A program made the position numbers and the translations under genes. Shown here piece by piece: positions 31,362 through 41,412 of a DNA stretch of 51,227 nucleotides; the first letter of the stretch is position 1; the number at the start of each line of letters is the position of its first letter. The stretch comes from Zygnema cylindricum. Lineage: Eukaryota; Streptophyta; Zygnematophyceae; Zygnematales; Zygnemataceae. The DNA is taken from NCBI GenBank assembly GCA_037447655.1, contig JBBHKE010001698.1, positions 79,574-130,800 on the forward strand, read 5' to 3'. The notes under the pieces are model-generated. The model saw nothing but the letters and a program-made list of their open reading frames with translations, was not told where the DNA came from and made no database searches.

Positions 31362-32578
31362 GGGAATTGCTAATCGCAGAGACGATTTTTGCTGCGCGCA
31401 GGTAGTTGTCAGAAATTGTACATTTGAAGTACAATTTCGTACAAGCTACGTACCTTCGAGGAAAGATTTGACGGTCAATCCATCGAACAACTTTGACTGG
31501 CGGAATATTGTAACGGCGGTTAAATAGTTGTCGCGCTTGCGAACGTCGACCGTCATAAAAAAAATAAACAATTAACACGGCCGGCGCAGGTTTACTGTAA
31601 CAAAACTGCGGCAGCCACATATAAATATAATGGCTGCGCGCAGGTAGTTATCACGTGAACGTGAGCTCCAGAGCACACACCGACATTTGACTTAGCCGCA
31701 AAATATCGTTTTAGTTTCATCGATATTTATACGCGGGTACGCTTTTTATCCGTACCCGCTGCCAATTCATGATAGAATCCGTTGTTTAAAAGTACAGAAA
31801 ATACAAACCGGCCGTTAACATTCGGCTCTGCCCGAAGCGACGTCAATAGCCGGCTGCAGTTGCAAGTCAGCGCGCCTCCACAGACCACACGTGCCGTCAC
31901 GAGATTACGAACCCGTGCGCCGCCTTCGGAAATCGAATCTTAGAGGCAGTAGACGAAATGACAACACAAATGAACCGTCCGATTAAAGTTTTCGGAATGC
32001 TTTCGCCATCATCGATCTTCGAGAGCGATTGCCGACAAAGCGTTCTCCACCGTCGGATGAAGGGCAACCTGGTTGTGACTTGACCGATGCGCAATAGATA
32101 TAAAGCGGCGTAGCAAGTAATGGTTGGACCGCAAGAGACATCCAAGAATATTTCTGGCCGTTCGATCAACGTTTCCCGCCCATCATAAATCGAACGTCTA
32201 ATGTACACATGCGACGCGACAGGGCGCGAACCTTACGGATCGCCGAAAGTCAAATGTCGGTGTGTGCTCTGGAGCTCACGTTCACGTGATAACTACCTGC
32301 GCGCAGCCATTATATTTATATGTGGCTGCCGCAGTTTTGTTACAGTAAACCTGTGCCGGCCGTGTTAATTGTTTATTTTTTTTATGACGGTCGACGTTCG
32401 CAAGCGCGACACTTTTTTAACCGCCGTTACAATATTTCGCCAGTCAAAGTTGTTCGATGGATTGACCGTCAAATCTTTCCTCGAAGGTACGTAGCTTGTA
32501 CGAAACTGTACTTCAAATGTACAATTTCTGACAACTATCTGCGCGCAGCAAAAATCGTCTCTGCGATTAGCAATTCCC
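31362..32578. mobile_element. DNA element with ~332-bp terminal inverted repeats, nested
   Basis: Arms 31362-31693 and 32247-32578 are inverted copies differing at only a handful of positions over about 332 bp (roughly 97-98% identity). Ends are GGGAATTGCTAATCGCAGAG and its inverse. AAAAATTA flanks both sides (31354-31361, 32579-32586), an 8-bp target duplication. The 550-bp centre has one 103-codon open frame on the minus strand (32208-31897) with no motif I recognise. Long arms suggest a MULE- or hAT-related fold-back element; 8 bp favours hAT but does not settle it. Confidence 0.85.
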
Positions 32579-32612
32579 AAAAATTATTAGCACTAATAGC
32601 GATACACGGGTG

Positions 32613-33519
32613 TACTGTTCTGACTGCGATTCATGTTCACTTTAAAATTTAGATGTGTTGTAGCGCGACCGCGCACTATATACTACGTCTAACTTAGTGC
32701 GCACTAAATGCATTTTATTATAGCGATCCACTTTTGTTCTCTGGTCGGACAGCATAAGTTCAGAATATTGGATTCTGCTCAAACCCACGCCAAATGATGG
32801 GATTGATGTACTATTGTACTTTTGTACTTGGATTTGCTTGGCGAATTAACTAAGGACGGTCGCACGTGTCATATTTTAGTTCTCGCTACATTAACTTTCA
32901 CGTGGCAGTCGGTTTGCACCTGTCAAAAATGAAAATAGCTTTTAGGGTTTTTTACAGGCAGATATGACCGGTAATGTACGGATACGTCACATTTGTATTT
33001 TCTGCTCGAAAACATCAACGCTTGCTCCCAACAAATAGTAGCTGTACGCATGTCCTGTAGGCTTGGAGCGTAGGTTACAAAAATAATGACACCAATTTTG
33101 GAGTTATGCAAGACGCCATATTAGGTGAAGAAAGATCGTGCGTTATGATTACACTTTGCTGAGCTGTGCTTTAAATTGTCTGTGCTTTTAGCTTCACATG
33201 TTAATAAGACAAATTTCAGAATTTCATGTGCGGACGTCTCTAGTTTTCTGCACTGATTCGAACGTTCAGATTGAAAACTTTTGTAATGTATTTGCTGACC
33301 TGTACGGATGTACAACAGCCAGTATGCGCAGAAACATTTCCGTACTTTGCAAATTGTACTATCAAGTAAATTTCTACAGCTCAGAATTTGGATCTGTATG
33401 CGCTGCACTGACCTTTCAGTCTTCAATCAATTTCCGTACATTCAAATAATAATTAATATTTTGGACGCATTCCATAAGGATATACATTGGATGACTCTGT
33501 CACCTACTGTAGCGCTAGC
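32613..33519. other. Unassigned sequence
   Basis: No recognisable gene or repeat. Open frames at 33121-33426 (minus) and 33198-33449 (plus) overlap and lack motifs. Confidence 0.35.
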
Positions 33520-33521
33520 TA

Positions 33522-34010
33522 CACCGTGAATCGCTATTAGCGTAATGAAATAGATAGCGTAATGAAACAATTAGCGTACTTTACGGTAAATTGTGTTTTT
33601 TCGGGTACACCATGATACTAATTTATCATGTACTCTAATTTGTAAACTGCTTTGTAAAAATTTTCAGCACATAATATGTCCACACTAAAAAATGTATATG
33701 TACGAAACTGTTCAATTCGTACGCCGTCGCGTTTTTTTGACATCTGCGTATGCCGGAAAATATTTACGCAATTATATATTATTATATTTTCTGTACTTTT
33801 AAATATAAAAATGTACGGTGTAGTACAGATATAACAGTCCGTACACCACACTATTTAAAAGGGAACTAAATTACAGTTATGAACCGCATTGAGCGGGGTA
33901 CCTCAAATAACGTGCAAAAACATTTAGCGTACTTTATTCTATTTGAGAATTTGCCCCAAAAAAAGGGGTACCCCAATTAGCGTCATGTACGCTAATAGCG
34001 ATTCGCGGTG
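33522..34010. mobile_element. TA-flanked TIR element, 489 bp
   Basis: TA, then CACCGTGAATCGCTATTAGC at the left; GCTAATAGCGATTCGCGGTG, then TA at the right. Subterminal ATTAGCGTA(A/C)T words repeat. The interior has CGTACGCC-type motifs and no transposase. Confidence 0.85.
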
Positions 34011-34166
34011 TAGTTGTCCAACAAATAAAAACGACAAAAATCATGTGTCCAGTTGTCGGTCAACTGATGCTGCAAATCTTGACTTTTTGTCTGAGCGTCA
34101 CTGAATTTTTACTGGGTGATTCGTTTCTGATTTGGCAACGTAATGATTGAACATTTTAGCCAATTA

Positions 34167-34915
34167 CGGTGAAGTTCCATTAGGACATTCTGTAATTGTA
34201 CGGCCAACATTACAGAATGCTACAATTTCTAACGAAGTTCCATTGCGCAGTTTGTAATCCACGTGTTAGTAGAAGTGTGGTGCCACGTCACTACATTTTT
34301 GATATTAAAAATCGTCAATGATTTTCAAACCGACCAAAAATCTTCATTTGCGTACCATGTACGTGCGTACCAGGTTATCGTTTAACACAACTTTTGTCCT
34401 TTTTGCAGACGCCTTGTCAGATACCACCTCATTATTTTAGGGTTCCTGTTTTTACGGGTGACGAATTGTTTTTACGCGTGACCAATGAGCGCTGCCACAA
34501 ATAGCGTGACGCCTGGGAGCTAACAAAAATAGCGTGACAAAAGTGCGTTACGAGATTTCGTTTGTATTTTCTGTTGGATTTCTGAATGCGTATATCGTTT
34601 GCGTAATTTTTTGAATTCCGTTGGTTGCCATCTTGACACGTATGCTCATTATCCAGCGTGTTACGGCTCAATTTTTTCTGTAATTGGTGATGTCCCTCGC
34701 GAGGTACATCACCAATTACAGAAACTTTCGAAGCGAATGCTTCGCGAAAAATTATCCAACGGTCACTGTTAACTCCCAAAATTTTGGAGAATATTGGCAA
34801 GAATCTCTGTAATGTTGTTTTCCGGATAAAAACAAAATAAGAGGTACGAAATCGTACGGAGAGGACCGAAATTCTGTAAACAACATCACTTTTCGTCTAA
34901 TGGAACTTCACCCCC
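34167..34915. mobile_element. PIF/Harbinger-like TIR element, ~749 bp
   Basis: Left CGGTGAAGTTCCATTAG, right CTAATGGAACTTCACCCCC, with TTA on both sides (34164-34166, 34916-34918). The subterminal CGAAAAGTG is shared with the elements at 11672 and 30507. It contains a near-perfect 44-bp palindrome at 34678-34721. Confidence 0.75.
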
Positions 34916-34986
34916 TTAGGGAATGTGCTCATGCAATATTAACTTAGCGAACAAAACTTGTTTCGTAGGGAAGTTTCTCCACACTA

Positions 34987-35501
34987 TACCGTGAATTAGC
35001 AAATAGCGTTAATAACACTAATTCAGCGCCCACAAATTTTGTCCCTCGAACCTAAAATAGAATTAATAACTCTAATTGCTTATTTAAGTTAGTATAAGTA
35101 CTCTCTAATTAGGGATAATAATTATAATTTAGACAGTTTTTAAAGTGTAGTGTACAAAATGTGTAAGTTCGTACAAAAATTGCTCGGTATTCAGTACAAT
35201 CGTACAAAAAATGTGTCGGATAAAGGCGTCAACACTTGAAAGTGAGTGCGTCGACATTGAAAAGCTCAGAGTTGATTCTGAGTGATAAAGACGGGGGGAA
35301 ATAACACGACCCTATTCTCACATGTTCAATGTGAACACAGGCTATACCAGCTACACTATGGGAAAAGCGTACACAAATTAGCGTCAGTGAATAAACTAGA
35401 GATTTTTTTTTTTGGCAAAAGGCCTTAAACTCGAATTAGAGTTAATAACACTACTTTTTTTTACACTAATTATTTCTTCACGCTCATAACGATTCACGAT
35501 G
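34987..35501. mobile_element. TA-flanked TIR element, ~515 bp
   Basis: TA, then TACCGTGAATTAGCAAATAG at the left; CATAACGATTCACGATG, then TA at the right. The interior (TTTTGTCCCTCGAACCTAAA, AAAGTGTAGTGTACAAAATG) matches the truncated element at 36919. Confidence 0.7.
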
Positions 35502-35519
35502 TAGTTTTGGGGGTGTTTA

Positions 35520-36910
35520 AATGTTTAAATGAAAAAATGGTAATGTAGACGATGAGAAATTTCGTGATATAGTAAGCACCCATTTTCTTGAATGACAGTG
35601 TGTACGTCACAATTTTTGTGACATTCTAGACAATTATACACATCTTTTCTTTTGTCTTGTGTTTATTCGACTTCGATGACTGCCTCAAGGACATCCTCCT
35701 CGCTTTATTGGGTCGTGAGTCTTTTGACCACAGGTTTTATCGGCGACAAGCATTCAAGCATCACTTCCTTTTCGAGAACAGGGTTGACTTTCATATCTAC
35801 ATCATATGTGGCGCGTGATGACTACTTGAGAAATCAATGCATCGATACCTCCACGTTTATTTCTCATTCTTTTAACGAGGATACTCTTGCTCTTGTAATC
35901 ATCACGTACGATGTTTTAAACAGTGCATACTCCTTCCAACTATGCCTTTTAGATTCATTCTCTTATATCCCCCATTTTTTTACCAGATATGTTGATTCTC
36001 TCCACCTTTATTATGAAGGTGGTTATTCATGTTCAATAAGTGACTTATGATAAATTTGTCATACACAATTTGATGCAAGCTTTTTGTGGCGTTTCTTTGT
36101 GATTCCTCTCGTGCACGTTTTCTTTCTCCTAAGTGCTCTGGTTCTCTAACTTGTTTGTTAACTTCACCTGTTCTTTTAAATCTACGTTTCAAACAACCTA
36201 AATTCACCACTGCCTCTAGGATTACGCTTGGTCGCCTTCTCCACCTTTACGCGACTCTCTTCTTTTTCCGTGCGATTGTTTTATTTGGCTCGATGGCGTC
36301 CCTTCGTTAATTCTATAGGGGAGACCAAACGAAGCACACGATAAGTGTCATGACCCTCTTGCAATTATTGTCTTTAAAGAGCCGCATTCCATTTGTCAAA
36401 ATGTTCCACATGTTATTCCATGTGACGGATTGATATTGTTTTGCTCAAAAGTGACCATCGTGTCCTTGGTTATATTGTTTTGGCGAATCTTGCCTCTGTT
36501 GTAGTATTCCCTTAGGGGGTTGGGCATGTTCGAGTAGGCGCGCCATGCGTTGGTATAAAGGAGGACTAAATTGTGCACACCACGTTGCCATGGAAAGGTA
36601 ATTAAGATGTTTGGTTCTTTCGTAATTATTTTATATGAGTTTTTTCATACTTATGGTTGACGTTCTATTGAAAGGAGGAGCCTTATGATGCTTTTGGCTT
36701 ATGACCGTACATTTTTTGTCATCATTTGTCTTTTGTGGCTTTATAGCAAGTGCAAGCTTTTGTTCGCTTTCGACCTATTATTGTTGTTATGAATTGTTGG
36801 CGTTTTTTTGGAACTTGTTGAGCTTGCCCCGCTGAGCGCATGAAATTTATTGGTTTGTTTTTATTTTTTCTTTAGCTATATTGAAGTTATGTTAGGTAAG
36901 AATAGGTTTG
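35520..36910. other. Unassigned sequence, possibly a decayed mobile element
   Basis: Two long open frames overlap (plus 35652-36050, minus 36210-35980, the latter basic: KRRFKRTGEVNKQVRE), with no family I can name. No TIRs or LTRs found. No intact gene. Confidence 0.35.
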
Positions 36911-36918
36911 GGGAGCTA

Positions 36919-37380
36919 CACCGTGAACCGCTATTAACGTCCCACCCAAATTTTGACCCTCGAACTTAAAATCGGATTAAAAACTTTATTTGCGTTGTAA
37001 TAGGTAAACTTTAACTAGCGTTAATTACTCCAATTTCGAATGTTTTTAAATAGTGTAATGTACAATATATGTCAGTACGTACTAAACTGCTCGTTATTTC
37101 GTACAGACGTGCATAATAAGTGTCAGATAAAGGCATTGACACAGAAAATTGAGTTCGTCGCCACGAAAAAGCGCACTCAAGATTAAATCCCAATCATAAA
37201 GACGATGGAAAATTTGAGAGAACTTGTTCTCACATGTTCACATGTCAAATATGTGAACACGGACTATCACGACTACAATGTGGGAATGTGTATCCAAATT
37301 AGTGTCAAGTGTATAAATTAACGAATATTCTTGTTGTCGTTAGGCCGTTGAACCCCAAATAGAGTGCATAACACTTGAAG
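36919..37380. mobile_element. TIR element lacking its right end
   Basis: TA, then CACCGTGAACCGCTATTAAC, followed by an interior matching the element at 34987-35501 (TTTTGACCCTCGAACTTAAA; AGTGTAATGTACAATATATG). Ends without an inverted repeat around 37380. Confidence 0.65.
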
Positions 37381-37463
37381 GGTAAAAGCTTGGAGATAAA
37401 GTTTCTACATGTTGTCTTGAATTTCATAAATAGGTTGTTTTTTAGAAGTAATAAATAGTTCGG

Positions 37464-38279
37464 TAATTGTTTGATGTCAACTCAAACCAATTATGAACAA
37501 ACGCTGTAACACTTATACTTTTGCTGACGCTAACTCTTGCACGAAGCCAAAATCGCTTTTGATAGTGTTTCTCAATGTTTATTTATGCTTTATTCTCTAC
37601 CGTACAGTCTACTACGCATGGTTTGTAATTATCAAATAGCGAACGGTAAATATGACGCAAGAAAAAATATCTATGGTTTGTTTAAATTTTGACCTGTTCC
37701 AGTTTGTCGTTTTAGCGGCGGTGCAATTAAATAAAAAAGACACGATCTGCATGTGGACTTGCCGGTAATACGCCAAAATATCGTTAGATTTTTTGTCGCT
37801 TTCAATGATTCCGCATTTACGGAGGCTTACAAATTTCGGTAGGGAAGACCGATCACGTTGCGCCTCCACAAGCTTTGCGCAGCGTAGCGTCTAACATATA
37901 TACGTTTAGAATATTCGCTAAAAAACGTACGGCTGCCAGACTGTAGAGTCATACGATATCGTATCGGGATGAAGGCGTATCGAGTTTGACATAGCCTCTC
38001 CGATACAAGGTACAGAGTGTATCGCTATTAGTGTTAATAATCTTTTCGCCACTTATTTTTTTTCTCTGTGCACACTTGTCCAATTTTGACATGGAGAACG
38101 CCAATCGGAAGGTGATAATCTTGTCTTTCAATCCCAACCGTCAGTTTTACAATCCGACAAGTGTGTACGGAGAAAATATGTTTTAAGTCGCAAAAAAAAA
38201 CACTAATAGCGATACAAGGTGTACCACTACAGTACTGTACACGTCACGAAGCCTCAATTCCACGATTAGAACGTACTGA
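37464..38279. repeat. Duplicated 0.8-kb segment, copy 1
   Basis: Starts TAATTGTTTGATGTCAACTC and ends CCACGATTAGAACGTACTGA. It recurs directly at 38938-39750. The first ~550 bp differ at about 8% of positions; the last ~250 bp, including a TIR element, are essentially identical. No coding function recognised. Confidence 0.9.
38013..38221. mobile_element. Short TIR element, ~210-bp family, copy 10
   Basis: TA, then CAGAGTGTATCGCTATTAGT; right ACTAATAGCGATACAAGGTG, then TA. It lies inside duplicated segment copy 1. Confidence 0.85.
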
Positions 38280-38281
38280 AA

Positions 38282-38394
38282 ATAACCCTAAATAGAATAA
38301 AGAAAAAAATAGAATGAACTACACTAATGGAGAATAATAAAAAAAAAAAGCGGGACGGAATTAGCGTACACAACGCTAATAACGATTGGCGGTG
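38282..38394. mobile_element. Inverted 113-bp end of the 560-bp TIR family
   Basis: Reverse complement of the left end of the element at 12686 (CACCGCCAATCG..., CTAATTCCGTCCCGC, T run, CTCCATTAG), more than 90% identical over its length. The rest is missing. Confidence 0.8.
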
Positions 38395-38400
38395 TAGTTT

Positions 38401-38937
38401 GTGTGATATAACTTTTTCACAGAGGAAGTTTACTCTAATTTATTTAAGTACTCTATATTGAGTTATGTCGGCAATAATTATCCGCGCTGTAATTATAAAC
38501 ACTAAATTTCGTTTACGTACAAAATCTGTCTGTCTGTATAGTTTGACGTCATTATGACGTTAGGACTATTTTTCGCGATGAATGTCAGTTAATGTTCACA
38601 CTGACGACGATGCTGTCGACGGACGAGAGTTATGCGAATGGCTTTTTTTCGATGTGATTGATTTTTTTTTGTTTAGTGCGATTTTACGTGCGAGCGCGAT
38701 TCTATTAAATCATTATTTGTAGCTTTTTACTTATAAAAGTACAATTTTGCACGGTCGGACGTCGTCCGTACTCCACACTATTTAAAACGAACCTATATTA
38801 GATTTTTTTACGCTTATTAAACCTTACCTTAAATAGTATAATGATTTTTTTTGAATCATTTACTCTATTTAAGGTGATAGAGTCGAAATTTAGGGCGACC
38901 GAATTAGCGTTATTTACTCTAATTACGATTCGCGGTG
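38401..38937. mobile_element. 5'-truncated copy of the 616-bp TIR family
   Basis: Matches 12024-12560 in order (GTGATA.AACTTTTTCACAG, TAAGTACTCTATATTG, CTGACGACGATGCTGTCGAC) and ends ACTCTAATTACGATTCGCGG + TG, then TA. The left terminal repeat is missing. Confidence 0.8.
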
Positions 38938-39750
38938 TAATTGTTTGATGTCAACTCAAACCAATTATGTACAAACGCTGTAACACTTATACTTTTGCTG
39001 ACGCTAACTCTTGCACGAAGCCAAAATCGCTTTTGATAGTGTTTCTCAATATTAATTTATGCTTTATTCTCACCATACAGTCTTCTACGCACGGTTTGTA
39101 TTTATCAAGTAGCGTACGGTAATTATGTCGCAAGAAAAAATATCTAAGGTTTGATTACATTTTGACCTGTTCCAGTTTGTCGTCTTCCCGGTGGTGCAAT
39201 TAAAATCAGAAAGAAACGATCTGCATGTGGACTTGCCGTTAATACGCCGAAATCTCGTTAGATTTTTTGTCGTTTTGGATGATTCCGCATTTACGGAGGT
39301 GTACAAAATTCGGCAGGGAAGACCGATCACGTTGCGCCTCCACAAGATTTGCGCAGCGTAGCGCCTAAAGAATATTCGTTTGAGGTATTCGCTAAAAACG
39401 TACGGCTGCCAGACTGTAGAGTCATACTATATCGTATCGGGATGAAGGCGTATCGTGTTTGCCATGGCCCTCCGATACAAGGTACAGAGTGTATCGCTAT
39501 TAGTGTTAATAATCTTTTCGCCACTTATTTTTTTTCTCTGTGCACACTTGTCCAATTTTGACATGGAGAACGCCAATCGGAAGGTGATAATCTTGTCTTT
39601 CAATCCCAACCGTCAGTTTTACAATCCGACAAGTGTGTACGGAGAAAATATGTTTTAAGTCGCAAAAAAAAACACTAATAGCGATACAAGGTGTACCACT
39701 ACAGTACTGTACACGTCACGAAGCCTCAATTCCACGATTAGTACGTACTG
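38938..39750. repeat. Duplicated 0.8-kb segment, copy 2
   Basis: Second copy of 37464-38279, same orientation. Its left border coincides exactly with the TA at the end of the truncated TIR element. It carries its own copy of the TIR element at 39485-39693. Confidence 0.9.
39485..39693. mobile_element. Short TIR element, ~210-bp family, copy 11
   Basis: Identical, base for base as far as I can read, to copy 10 at 38013-38221, within duplicated segment copy 2. Confidence 0.85.
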
Positions 39751-40078
39751 AAAAATATTACGGAAAATATTAAAAAAAATTGTTGACTACAATAATGTAC
39801 TGTACTTTTCAAAAGCCAGAGTTTTACAATGGTTTTCAATATATATGCATTTTTTTTTTACGCTACACTGCTCCTAAGCGCCTACGTGTCATAAGAATGA
39901 AAACTAAAATATTGTTGATCATAAATGTCGAAATCAGTATCACGATATTAGAAAAAACTTCGCATTAGAATACACTATATCCGATATGAATTAATATCGG
40001 TGCCCTTCCGCCCGTATCGAATGCCGCGAGCAAGTTCGCGATAAAGTACAGTACAGTAGAGTACAGTAAGGTACGGTA

Positions 40079-40216
40079 CACCATGAATCGCTAGTAGTGT
40101 TAATGTTTTTTTTCCTCTTAAAACATATTTTCTCTGTAGACACTCATCGGATTTCGGATCTGATAGCTGCGTTTGAAAGGTAAGATTATCAGCTTCCGAT
40201 TGGCGGTTTCAAACTA
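40079..40216. mobile_element. 5' half of a ~210-bp TIR element
   Basis: TA, then CACCATGAATCGCTAGTAGT, with interior landmarks to about 40216 (GAAAGGTAAGATTATCAGC). The right end is missing. It is preceded by GTACAGTACAGTAGAGTACA-type short repeats. Confidence 0.7.
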
Positions 40217-40229
40217 TGGTTCAAAATTA

Positions 40230-40735
40230 GGTGAAAGTATACCCATACAATATGCCTATTGTACGCAAAAAAATACAATATACCCTTAAGACCCATATTG
40301 TATTGGCCGCAAAAGGAAATAAAACGGTGTACCGTACCGTACCATACCGTACTGTACTGCACCCAACTGTAGCAGCCGCGTGTACTTAATACAACGCAGT
40401 TTTTCGTACAACATCCGTACATTTACCGCCTACATGGTCCTAAAAAGTTGCTGAAAAAAAGTACTGTCACGTGACGCCGAACATGCGATTGACCGTTTTG
40501 ACTTTTTCTAAAGATGACGTCATGTCCTAATTTCCCCGCCTGCCGTACCGAATCTATAACAAACCGAACGTGAAAATTCAGAAAAAAAAAGCGCGCCACT
40601 AATTCTGCATGTGATTGTACGGCGATTGTACGGCTATTTTGTCGTATATGAACGAAAACGGATGTAATCGTCCGTACAATTCTCCTAGAAATTGAATTAA
40701 AAAGCAAAAAAACAAAAAGACAAATAAGAGATTTT
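40230..40735. other. Unassigned sequence upstream of the second kinase gene
   Basis: Contains GTACCGTACCGTACCATACC short repeats near 40330-40365. No exon seen. It may hold the distal promoter of the kinase gene. Confidence 0.35.
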
Positions 40736-40739
40736 TACC

Positions 40740-40782
40740 ACTATCTCTCTCTCTCTCTCTTCTCTCTCTTCTCTCGTTTTTT

Positions 40783-40870
<88 letters not shown>
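40740..40870. repeat. CT dinucleotide microsatellite
   Basis: About 130 bp of almost pure CT, interrupted by a T run near 40780. Confidence 0.95.
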
Positions 40871-40872
<2 letters not shown>

Positions 40873-41044
40873 CCCCCCTTCCAAATCTCACCATTACACA
40901 TATTTAAAAAAAAAAGGGAGGGAGAAAATATTATTATTATAATATATCTTAGAAAAAAAAATACACATAAAAATTCGAATAGAAAAATATCAATTTTTTG
41001 AATATTTTCCCCCAAAAAAAAAAGACCCAAGAAACTTAATCAAT

Positions 41045-41330
41045 GGCTCCCTTCCCCTCCCCCCCCCCCTCCCTCCCCTCCCCCCCCTTCTCCTTCCCCT
41101 CCCCTTCTTCCAATCCATACCTGCCACGTGTCACCAATCTAGACATGCCACGTGTCCTCCTCGGATCTCCCGTCGGGTCAGAGAGTCTGGACAGTCGGAT
41201 GTCCTCCCCGTTTCCCCTCCCCCTCCCCCTCCCCCTCTCCCTTCCCTCCCCCGCCTCCCTCTCCCTCCCCTTCCCCCTCCCCCCCCTCCCGACCCCCCCT
41301 GCCCCCCCCCCCCTCGTCCCCCTCGCCGAA
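41045..41330. repeat. C-rich low-complexity tract at the kinase 5' end
   Basis: Runs of C with CT/CCT variants, including a run of 13 C around 41302-41313. Two forward frames stay open across it, so it decides whether the kinase frame has an ATG. Confidence 0.85.
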
Positions 41331-41412
41331 CTGGCCCGCCTCCTCCCCGTGGACTCCGCACGTGCGAATCAGAGGACTCCGCACGTGCGAGTCTCAAGGA
41401 GGTGCCACGTGT
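41124..41412. promoter_or_regulatory. Cluster of five G-box/ABRE-like CACGTG motifs
   Basis: CACGTG occurs near 41126, 41149, 41360, 41383 and 41406, three of them as CCACGTGTC, the core bound by plant bZIP/bHLH factors (ABRE/G-box). Part or all of this may be transcribed or coding, since the start codon is unresolved, so a regulatory role is an inference. Confidence 0.4.

Larger units (their letters stand above)
30463..32612. mobile_element. Short TIR element (copy 9) split by two later insertions
   Basis: The host element consists of 30463-30506, 31214-31361 and 32587-32612. Together they restore a ~210-bp family member: CACCGCAAATCGCTATTAAT at the left, TCTCCGTACACATTATTCGG inside, and ACTAATAGCGATACACGGG + TG at the right, flanked by TA on both sides. 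The first insertion (30507-31210) duplicated TAA and the second (31362-32578) duplicated AAAAATTA. Confidence 0.85.

Noticed and set aside
31897-32208. Transposase in the centre of the long-arm element
   Set aside because: Open frame of 103 codons with no DDE, BED or zinc-finger pattern that I can recognise.
35652-36050. Protein-coding gene or reverse transcriptase
   Set aside because: No conserved motif on either strand and no splice-supported neighbours.
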